Assembly (NCBI GenBank): GCA_009103225.1
Contig: RHPI01002090.1
Coordinates: 1,749,773-1,790,928 of the forward strand
Origin: Chlorokybus atmophyticus
Lineage: Eukaryota; Streptophyta; Chlorokybophyceae; Chlorokybales; Chlorokybaceae
Length of the DNA: 41,156 nucleotides
Reading direction: 5' to 3'
Below, piece by piece: positions 32,464 through 41,156 of the stretch. How positions within the stretch are numbered: the first letter of the stretch is position 1; every line of letters starts with the position of its first letter. A program made the position numbers and the translations under genes. Under the pieces are notes generated by a model. It saw only the letters and a program-made list of their open reading frames with translations. It was not told the DNA's origin and did no database searches.

Positions 32464-35346
32464 TCACCAGTTGCTGATTTGCATTGTGACTGTTTTCTCT
32501 CGTTGATGGTAGCCAGTATGCAACAAGAGTTTGGCTTGCTCGCTGCCGACACCGCCAAGCCAGTCCGCATACAACTTCTGAACCATCGGATTGGTCTCAG
32601 GAGCCCGGATGGCAACCTGTAACGTTGCAATCACACATCCACACATGTAAGGCAGAGGTTAACTTACAAGAGCATAACCATGGGCTCACATAGGTAAGTA
32701 GCTGAATGTACCTGATCAAGGTAAGTCTTTTCCAACCGGTCTATCAGCTGGCGACCTGTTTCGCCTTTGCGGGGTTTGATTTGCCCGCCACCATTGAGAC
32801 AACCTGCACATAGGTTGCTTACCAATGCTCATGCACTGGTGAAGCGAGCGATGACAAGTGCTGTTATGCCACAATTCAGCAATACCTGAGGGACATGCCA
32901 TGATCTCCACAAAGTGATAGTCACTTCTGGATGTCTTGAGCTTTCGAACAAGGTTCTGTATGTTTCGAAAGCCATAAGCCAGAGCAAAGCGAAGAAGAAC
33001 TTGCCCGTTTTCCTGAGACACCAAAGCCATTTCAACGCCATGGAGTGTCATAGGCAAATGGCCTTAATCCACAGCATCCAGTGCGTGCATGCACTTGATG
33101 CAACATGAGTTGTTCATCAAAGCTTTTTGTAACGCCAAAGAGACTTGCCTCAAGCACAACTTCCTGGAAGTCGACATTTCTGATAACCCTCATTGGCAGC
33201 GGGCCGGCTATCTGCTTCCCAAAGAGGTGTTGTGCTGCATACCGGAAAACAACCTCCAGGTAGCCTCCTGACCCGCCAGGAACGCCAAACAGCTGCCCGC
33301 TCTCATCTACATTTGAGAACCTGTGCACAATACGGACATGTAAACTGGCAGGTTGTTGAGCGGAGAAAGCGCTTGCGCGCCGAGCTCAAGCCTCAGCGAG
33401 ATCGGACTTGCATGGTGTCAAGTGGCGATTCCTCATATTCAGCAAGATCAACTCCTCTGCTCTGTACACAACCATACTCAGCACACAGCCACGATGCGAC
33501 CCAGGAAACGCGAGATACCAGCACACATTAGTCCAAAGTTCAGCACACACAGCGCGCACAGGCAATGTAGGGTGTGTACCTCAAGCAATTCCAGTATCTC
33601 GCCTGATGTCAGCACACAGTCGACTTCTGGAACTTCATGTGCATCATCGCTACCAGGCAGAAGGAAATCGTCTCTGGAGGCCTCCAGCTTCTTGTCGTAG
33701 CAAGGCATTACCGCCACGTGATACACATTCCCGGGCCTACAAGGACATAGCACTAGTATTGAGCAAACAAGTGAAGGCCAATGTCATGTCAGCATTGGGT
33801 GAAAAAGGCAACAAACCTGAGGCCCAGCTGTTGCGACGCATATCCCTTGATGACTGTGCCCATGACTTGTTGCGGGCTCTTGGTGGTGCTGATGTATGGC
33901 AATATGTACTGACCATGAGTCTTTTCGGCATAGCAGATCCAACCTGCACGCAACAAAGCAAGCTCAAGACAATGAAACAATTGCACTGGAGATGCAAGTT
34001 GCACTGCATCATTGTCGCATGCAGCGAAGTGAGCGTTCTACTGGTGTGTTGTGGCACATCAACAAGTTCTACCTGGGCACGCAGAAGTCAACATTGGAAG
34101 GCGTCCAGAGGTACTGGCCTCCTGACTCTGCTTGTACCGCTCCACAAACTCTGCACAACTCTCCAGCAATGATACATCACGGCTGCAGCTTGTATCATAC
34201 ACTGCCCTAACACCCAAGGACTTCAGAAACTCTGTCAGCCTCTTGAAAGCCTGTGCCATCGAATTTCAGCCGGCAATAGTATCACACCTACAGAGCATGT
34301 TTATGTTGGCAAGTGCCTACCTTGTCGTACCTGCAAAGGGGTGATAGAAAAGTACGTGGCAAGGGACGCCCTTGACTGCGGGGACAAAGACACCACGACT
34401 TGGCGATCGCCTTTTGCCAACTGCTCAAGAAACTCGCCCGTGCTCTGCTGCTCCAGCATAACAGTCTCTGCTGACGTGATGCATCCACTGCCACATCACA
34501 TCAGCGTCATGGCCTATACGTAAACTTCCTTCAAGCTATACTTCAACGTGTGTGGATGCCATTGGAACCTTTCAATACCCAAGATTACATCATACCTGCA
34601 GGCGAGACAGTCGTGCAGCGAGACCTTCACTGGTTGGTCTGGGGGTGCGGCCTTTGTTTGGGAGAATGTCTTTGCGTGTATGTGCACCAAACCCTGCGAC
34701 CAATGTCGGTTTAGCACTCATCCACAAACGCCAGCCATGAACTCATGGTTCTAGCAGGCCCGACGCGTTTTGTTGACAAGATCAGATTTTACATAATATG
34801 ACGCAGCGACAATGCAGGCAGCGCCATCAAGTGCACGTGCTCAAGCTAGGTGGTATCTGCACTCCAGCTTGTTTTATGACTGACACGTGATGCAACTTAC
34901 AATAGCAGATGCACTCATGTTCCCTGTTTATCCTAAACCCCAATCAGGAACGAACGACAACCCTACGCTAGAGTGCTAGAGGCCATGCAACCAGCCTCAA
35001 GTGTGCTCAGCACACATGCATGTGCATGCAAGCTTCAATACATAAATTTACCGCACCACGAGTTGCTGAGTTGAGCTAGCTGTCTGGCAAGCTAACGAAA
35101 GCGATCAAATCAAGTACCGCGTCTGTGTGCACTTACAGCTACAGACGTAATCAATGACAAACAGACGGAAAAACTTGCATGCAATACCTGCTGACGTTGC
35201 GACGCTCTGTCGTCAAAACCCAAGTCGTCCTCTGACTGCAGCTTCGCCTTCTTGTTGCCGCCCAACGACACGACGCACGCCTGGGATGGCGCGATGAAGT
35301 CGTTCAGGTCCGCGACCCGGACAGCGCTGGAAAAGCGCTCCGCCAT
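32464..35346 (-). CDS. NAR1: Cytosolic iron-sulfur assembly component NAR1/CIAO3
   Basis: Minus strand, about ten exons. Start is the ATG at 35346-35344, giving [20 protein letters not shown], the family N-terminus. Next come [10 protein letters not shown] at ~34600-34640 and, across an intron, [12 protein letters not shown] at ~34440-34490, completing the first iron-sulfur cysteine motif. Then [18 protein letters not shown] with LLTSACPG-like sequence (34063-34230), [20 protein letters not shown] (33810-33957), [18 protein letters not shown] (33598-33735), a [17 protein letters not shown] exon (~33140-33320), [17 protein letters not shown], and a C-terminal exon ending [12 protein letters not shown]...ISNW. 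NAR1 is a [FeFe]-hydrogenase-like protein without hydrogenase activity. It passes 4Fe-4S clusters to the CIA targeting complex in the cytosol. The terminal Trp is kept. All expected Cys positions I could check are present. Confidence 0.93.
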
Positions 35347-35736
35347 GCTGCCTGCTATCCCCTCCCACCAAATCCTGGAACTCTGAGCAAAATCCCTTGC
35401 GCCGCTGCTTCTCACAACTACTACTTCTCACGCCTGCCGCGCTCACCTTGCCACAGTCAATCCCAGCAACAGCCTGTGCAGGACAGTAACAATCCTTGCA
35501 CAGCGCTTGTTTGTCGGAGCGAGCTCTCAGCTCTAACCCTTCAAGGTTCAAACTTTTAGGGCTTAGAGCTTGGCCTGGCCTAGCAAGCGGCTTCTAAGAA
35601 AGCAGCCAGCAACTTTCCAGACACCTGCGTTGCGCCCCCGACTTGTTAGGCGCAGACGAGTCCCAACACCCGTCACTCTTGCAAAGCACTTGCTGCACAC
35701 CACCAGCGACCAGGACCAACTGCTAACGGCGCCCAC

Positions 35737-35768
<32 letters not shown>

Positions 35769-36374
35769 TACGGGACGACGCGCTGACCAACTCGAAGCGC
35801 CTGGGCAGAGTGAACTCCATTGATTTGAGTCCGAATTGAGTAGCTTCAAAGCAGCCGCAACACAATCATTGCTTTGCTAGTTGTGCTTTTTCGCCTTTTT
35901 GGGCATTGTTTGTGCATTTGTAAATCACAGTGTACCTTACACAATCCTGGCATAGTGATTGGGCTTGAACCCAAGCACGCATGCGAGGTGATTGAGGTGG
36001 ACCATGGCGCATTCTGGTGCCGGCGTGTTGAAGTGATTTGGCCTGCTGCTGCGTGTGAGCCAGCTTGCCATGCATGCCGATCGACTAGATCGGTGGATTA
36101 AGCAGTAGTGTGTGACACGACATTGTGGTTGTAGAAGCATGCGAGAGACAGCGGTTGCTTTGTGTTTGTTAGTTCTCCACCGTCTGTCTCTCTCTCGCTC
36201 CATTAAGCTCCTCGCTTGCTGGTGCGCTGCCAAACAGCAGACGAGCTGGGGTAGAGGCGCGTGCATTGCCGCTGAGTAGCCTTAAGCCGGTAAAGACATT
36301 CCCTTGGTTGCCTGCCTATTCGCTTGGTTGAGCCTAGGAAGGCGGGGTAGAGCCAGGCAGGCAGTAGTGTGGTG
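35347..36374. other. Divergent intergenic region with a (CCG/GCC)n block
   Basis: It lies between the starts of NAR1 (-) and the bestrophin gene (+). A frame on the plus strand (35570-35839, non-ATG start) and one on the minus strand (about 35560-35820, with ATG at ~35820) are both open across a run of about nine GCC units at 35742-35768, giving poly-Pro or poly-Gly. The plus frame ends in NSKRLGRVNSIDLSPN, which looks plausible, but I recognise no family. It could be a transit-peptide exon of the bestrophin gene or chance. A small dyad CCGATC...GATCGG lies at ~36078-36094. Confidence 0.35.
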
Positions 36375-38536
36375 ATGATTCGCTACGGCAAGGAGTGGTG
36401 GGGCATCAAGCTCCTGTTTCGAGTACAGTAAGTGGTTTTGGCTCAGTGACAGCATGCGTTGCACGCACTCAACGCCCAAGCATGTTGAGTCTGACTAGCG
36501 TAGTGGGCCGAAAAGCACACAAGACAACGACTACTTGAGTTGCAATGTATGTCACTAGTTTGTGTACTGTGAAGTTGACCAGCGGGCCTCTTGTCTTGCA
36601 CGCGCAGTGGCTCACCGTTCCCGCGAGCGCTGCCATTCGCTTTGCTCAGCACCTGCGTGTCCGTAGCGCTGGCGCTGCCGTTGCGGCCATACTTTGAGGG
36701 TGTAATGCGGCACCCATACCCATGTACGCAAGTGTACCCATCACTCATTGTGGTCTCACATAGCGCTGTAATGCACTTTCTGGCATGTGTTGTTTTGTGA
36801 ACAGCTGTACACATGTTTGCAGACTCGGTGTTTGCTTTCGTGCTCGGCTTCATTCTAGTGTTCAGAGGCAATTTTGGGTACCAGCGCTACTGGGAAGCCA
36901 GGACAATGCTGCAGCAAATGTCGTAAGCGCAACGCATTTTGCTGCAAATTGTGCGCATGCACACCAACCAGCAGTGCTTATGCACATGCCAACATGTGTC
37001 AGTCACTTGACCAGAAGTTTTTCTGCAGTGCAAAATGGGGCGATGCCGCAATGCAGGTGCGTGGGTGGGATAGCATGTGTGTCACTTGATAATAGATTGG
37101 TGACAAACGACGTCATCAACCATGATGTAATGTTATGAAATGCAGACCCTATTGTTCGATGAACTGTCTCAAGGCGCCGCAGAGGAGACAGGACCGGAGT
37201 TCCGGCGCAGTTTTGTACATGCCGTTAGCTTGATGCATTGCCTTGCAGTGCAGGTAAGCATCTGAGCTTGCGAGCGCAATTGTTGCCAACTTGGACTGAG
37301 ACTCAACATGCAGTACTTGCGACAAGACCACAACATGGGACATATCATACCAGGCATGACACGCGTTCCACTGATTGTAACTAATCGCACCTCGGCTTGT
37401 CATTAGAACAGTGCATTGGTAATTGACCAATGACAGCTCCTGTGTGGCAGTCACCAGCATGAGTGTAAGGATGCCGCCCCCTGTTGATCCAGGTGAGCAA
37501 TGCTGCACAGTGTTAAACAGTGTGAAGCACATATTGATATTGAGAAATACAGAGGCAGAATCATTGCCCATCCAGGTTCTATCGATGACTGGCGAACGCA
37601 TCGACCAACTAGGTGCCTGTCCACTGACAATTAAAAGCTTGTCTCCTGAACTTGTCAATCAACTCTTCGTCTCTCTACAGGAGCTACTTCATGCTGCGCG
37701 CAAGCCCCGCTTACACTGACCTGTACTTTCGGCGTCAACCTCTCACTGTGATTGGCGGCATACTGGGGTCCGAATCAGCTGAGCTGCAGCATGCAGACGA
37801 TAGAGTGTTTGTGGCCATGACGTGGGTGCTGCGAATGTTTGGCACACGGCGCAAGTCGGGAGGCATTGCTGTTGAAGCCCCCATCGCCACGCGGGTCTAC
37901 CAAATTCTCTCAGGTTCTGCTGCATGTTGTGGAATCCGAAGATGTAATGCACTTTTTATTTGTGTCATATCATGACATTGCCGTGCTGTGCTTTAGATGG
38001 TATGATGTACTACATGAACGCACGGAAGATTGTCGACACGCCTTTTCCGTTCCCTTACGCACAAGCTATCTTTGCCCTGTTGGTGATATTCGTCTTCACA
38101 ATGCCCATATTGATGGTGGCTTGGATCCCATCCCTCTGGTTGTGCATCTTTTTCACGTTCCTCACAGCGCTGGCTTACCTGTCGTTTGCAGAGGTACCAA
38201 CATGAACAATAGTCTTTCTTTGCAGTATCAACACCTGCTCATACACAATGCCATGGATGTTGATGACAATCCGTTGTGCAGATGGCACGCGAGATCGAGG
38301 ACCCTTTTCAATTTGAACCCAATGACCTTCCGGTGGCAAGGCTGCACCATGAGTTCAACATGCGTCTAATATCCATGGTGCCGGAGCTGTTGGAGGAGCT
38401 GAGAAAGGCGGACGCGCCGTATGCGCCAGCCGCGGGAAGCTTTGCCACGAAGCGGGCACGCATGGTGGGTATTGCTGAAGCCGAGCTGCAGACGGTCGAT
38501 AACAACGCCCATTTCTTCAGCATTGGCAGCAAGTAG
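36375..38536 (+). CDS. Bestrophin-family anion channel (UPF0187 type)
   Basis: Exons 36375-36427, 36608-36723, 36823-36922, 37029-37056, 37146-37253, an uncertain middle part (~37314-37678), ~37680-37913, 37997-38193 and 38282-38536. Junctions give LLFRVHGSPFPRALPFALL, HPYPYSVFAFVLGFILVFR, GNFGYQRYWEART and SAKWGDAAMQTLLFDELS, all typical of plant and algal bestrophins. The second half has ADDRVFVAMTWV, DTPFPFPYAQ and REIEDPFQFEPNDLP, the family's conserved Ca-loop-like end. Four hydrophobic segments are visible. The family forms pentameric chloride or bicarbonate channels; plastid members sit in thylakoids and tune proton-motive force or carbon supply. The start ATG gives no obvious transit peptide. 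Exon 4 is only 28 bases. The middle region may encode GERIDQLGACPLTIKSLSPE, but its joins are unresolved. Confidence 0.87.
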
Positions 38537-38937
38537 ATTTACGCAGTCCATCACTTGTCGTCTACTCTTAGTGTCTTGCCATTGCTGTCATGCATTCTGC
38601 ATGACCTAGCGTGATCAATCTGGACAGGCTCACAGTTGGGTTCGCTGGCTGCATGTTGGTTGCTGTATTACGTGTGGCTCGCTGCATTGTATTTAAACCC
38701 CAAGCATGCAACGAGCTGCCTATCGACACAACAGCTGCGTACATGTACAAACAACGCAGACGGCATATGTAGTTGTCGAACTACATCCACGCAAGAGTTA
38801 TTGTGCTGAGTTGCACACAGGCTCTGCCGGTTGTTGCGGACAGCGTCTGTCTAGCTAACGTCAGCTACCGTCACTGGTTTGTAACCTGCTAATATTGTAA
38901 CCCAGGGATGTGTACAATTGGGTTCAATCGTCTGCCA
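38537..38937. other. Convergent intergenic region
   Basis: It lies between the stops of the bestrophin gene (+) and the FAD oxidase (-). A hairpin with 8-base arms and GTCG loop (ATGTAGTT...AACTACAT) lies at 38767-38786. TGTAA motifs lie at ~38880 and ~38897. No coding sequence seen. Confidence 0.5.
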
Positions 38938-40336
38938 TCAAGCACTGCTGGAGAGTGGTTGAATGTTGTGGTTGAGTTTGAAGAAGTTGTCCGGGTCCCA
39001 ACGCGTTTTCAGCTCGCGCAGACGAGCCAAGTTCTCTTCACCTCCAACCTGGGGGCCACCGGCTCCAGTCAATTGAGCAAGCAGCAAGAGAGTTACACAT
39101 CACCCAGTTGTGTGCATAGCTAGGTGGTCGTTCCCTTCACCTGGTTGGGGGCAGCGTACTTGTCCACTGTCATGTTGATGTACTCCGCCGGCTCGGAGTA
39201 TTCTGCCAGCTGGTCTGCTACGCCGTTGACGAATGACATCACCTCCTCATCGTCTTGCTTGTCTACCCAGCACCACATCCCGTACCTGCGCGTGTAAGGA
39301 CGGGAGGACTTGGCAGGATTGCATGAGCCAAGATGAGGAGTTGGACTGAATCACCTTGATTTCTCTCACCATGACCACTTGAGCTTGTCGTTGGCAATAG
39401 GCCAGACAGCCTTCCTGTCCAAGCCTGCCAACCACGCAAAGCACACGCACAAGCGCCTATCAACCACTTGACAATTGACGCGAGCAAAAGCAGCAAGAGG
39501 AGCGAGCTCTCTATCAAGCCAGCATGAACACACACGCGCGCAGACATCTTGCATTGACCAATACAAAAACTCCACCTGCTCCACCCTGGAGGTCAAACAC
39601 CCACATGCTCAGCTTGTTTGACGCCTCCGGCTCTTGCAACATCAGCTGGTAGTACTTCTCCAGAAACTCATCTGTGGGCTCAATCAGCTTCCTGTGATGC
39701 AACACCAAATCATCAACCACCACCTTCATGCCAACATCACTACCAATACGCGTGCGTATGTCTCTGTTCACGCGCCTGTTCTTCCAGTACTGGCGATTGG
39801 GCGGCGCCGCAAGCAGCATAGGCGTGAGTGCGTCCTGAGTCTGCGCATATGTCAAGGACCCGACGGTGTTGACGACCGCGATGTCTGCCAGCTCGCGCAA
39901 CCTCGCGGCCTTGTCCTCACGAGACTTGTCGCTGAAGTCATGGATAAACGACGCACATATCGGGCCCTTATCAGGAGAGCAACCCTTGAACAGAACCTGG
40001 CAGTAGTCCGGGTCCTTCTGGCCCACGTCGCGCATGAACTTGGCCACCTGGACACTTGAGAACTTGAGCTCAAAGTAAGCAACACCCAGCACTGACTGTG
40101 CAAGTGGACTCTGTAAATAAATCAGCAGTGGCTGATTGCTTACTTGCACAAATTTGTCGAAGGGGAAAATCATTAGGCCCCCGTAGAACGATGCAGTGTC
40201 GTGTAGGCGAAGCGTAACGCTTGTGACAACGCCGAAGTTGCTTGCGCAACCATGGCAGCCCCAGTATAAGTCTTTCTCGTGCGCTTCGTCGCATTGCACC
40301 ACCTCACCTGAACACCCATGCGCGCACACACACACA

Positions 40337-40371
<35 letters not shown>

Positions 40372-41102
40372 GCACGCACGCAATAGTAAGTATCAACTAC
40401 TTGAGAAGAATGTCGTCGGTGATTTGTCAGAGGCAGAACTGCCAATGCCTGAGGCAGTGACGAGCGTGTAGGACACGATGTGGTCCGCAGTGACACCGTA
40501 CTTGCGCGCTGCAACGCCAAAGCCGCCGCCGAGCACGAGGCCCATGCCCGTGATGCTCGCATGCCCACACGGCACCTGACAGAAATAGAGAAGGCACCAG
40601 TTACCGACTGTCAGCTGGTGCTTGCGCCACCCACAAGCATTCAACCTTGTGGACACTCACCATGAGATTGTACATGCCCGTCTCTTGATCAATGTCACCC
40701 AGGGTGGCTCCACCCTGCACGACAGCGGTCTCCGTGACCGCATCCACAACAACACCTGTGCACACAGTCATTGCATTAACACAAAATACATGCTAGCTTC
40801 ACTCGCATGCACTGTTATCAACACCACCTCTCATGTGCTGGGACAGGTCCAGGGTCATGCCACCGTCGGCCAGGGCGTCCCCCTTGGGCCCGTGCCCGCC
40901 GGACTTCACTGCGAATGGCAGCCCGTGTGCCTGGGCGTACTTTACCGCCTTGACCACATCGCTGACACCCCGCGGCTGGCGCAAGGATAGTGTTTTATTC
41001 TTGTGTTCATTGTTGACAAACAAACCAGAGCGGAAAGCATTTGCAAGAGATTGACATGGGGCGAGAGTGTTGTACTCTTGTGTGTGTGATGGTAGGACAA
41101 GC

Positions 41103-41156
<54 letters not shown>
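38938..41156 (-). CDS. FAD-linked oxidase, berberine-bridge-enzyme type (5' end missing)
   Basis: Minus strand. Recognised exons: ~40828-40975 (RGVSDVVKAVKYAQAHGL, then SGGHGPKG), ~40660-40757 (GGATLGDIDQETGMYN), ~40468-40576 (ASITGMGLVLGGGFGVAARK), ~40150-40310 (YWGCHGCASNFGVVTSVTLR), ~39570-40110 (middle domain), ~39370-39420, ~39140-39290 (WCWVDKQDDEEVM) and the last exon 38938 to ~39067 with RWDPDNFFKLNHNI, the BBE domain signature. The family is a PCMH-type FAD domain plus BBE domain that oxidises sugars, alcohols or alkaloid-like substrates and makes hydrogen peroxide. The His in SGGHGP fits the covalent flavin site. The second, Cys, link of plant BBE enzymes is not evident, so single covalent FAD is inferred. 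The N-terminus lies beyond the window or upstream of 41000, so targeting cannot be judged. Confidence 0.85.
40325..40381. repeat. (CA)n/(CGCA)n microsatellite in an intron of the FAD oxidase
   Basis: An almost pure CA run followed by four CGCA units, between the exons at ~40310 and ~40468. Confidence 0.95.
41106..41156. repeat. (GA)n microsatellite at the window end
   Basis: Pure GA to the last base. The contig may be broken here because of the repeat. Confidence 0.95.

Noticed and set aside
40173-40568. Minus-strand frame with a long Val/Cys repeat
   Set aside because: It is a translation of the CA microsatellite in an intron of the FAD oxidase.
1-41156. CRISPR array, prophage or bacterial defence system
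   Set aside because: There are no regularly spaced repeats. The genes are intron-rich and of nuclear eukaryotic families.

Overview
This is nuclear DNA from a photosynthetic, most likely flagellated, green-lineage eukaryote (green alga). The genes are split by many short GT-AG introns, which I traced by joining exon ends in phase. Three families point to the green lineage: an RWP-RK transcription factor, a double-AP2 (APETALA2-type) transcription factor, and 7-hydroxymethyl chlorophyll a reductase with a plastid transit peptide. Two long coiled-coil genes of ciliary or centrosomal style suggest flagella. The window starts in poly-G, ends in a (GA)n run and holds a 242-base N gap (15084-15325), so it is draft assembly.

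Layout. 1-2068: AT-rich flank and no recognised gene. 2069-3731 (+): RWP-RK protein joined to two C-terminal RING fingers. 4410-8635 (-): large coiled-coil gene. 9459-9719: a short element with 29-base terminal inverted repeats. 9720-13730: 4 kb AT-rich gene desert with several perfect palindromes. 13731-16381 (-): second coiled-coil gene, interrupted by the gap. 16519-17480: weak candidate exons. 17610-18884 (+): short DUF627 protein. 19579-22097 (+): UbiA/MenA-like membrane prenyltransferase with degenerate aspartate motifs. 22369-24552 (-): double-AP2 factor. 24650-27308: unassigned. 27309-29826 (-): HCAR. 29963-31817 (+): CPBP (CAAX-type) intramembrane protease, sharing a 136-base divergent promoter with HCAR. 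32464-35346 (-): NAR1/CIAO3 of the cytosolic iron-sulfur assembly pathway. 36375-38536 (+): bestrophin-family channel. 38938-41156 (-): BBE-type FAD-linked oxidase, cut by the window end.

How the genes relate. HCAR (chlorophyll b-to-a turnover), the CPBP protease, the MenA-like protein and the bestrophin-type channel are all plausible plastid proteins lying within about 19 kb, and two of them share a promoter. NAR1 acts in the cytosol, so it does not belong to that set. The most unusual single item is the RWP-RK/tandem-RING fusion. Exon joins are manual and based on phase and protein similarity. Start codons of the coiled-coil, AP2 and oxidase genes are the least certain points.
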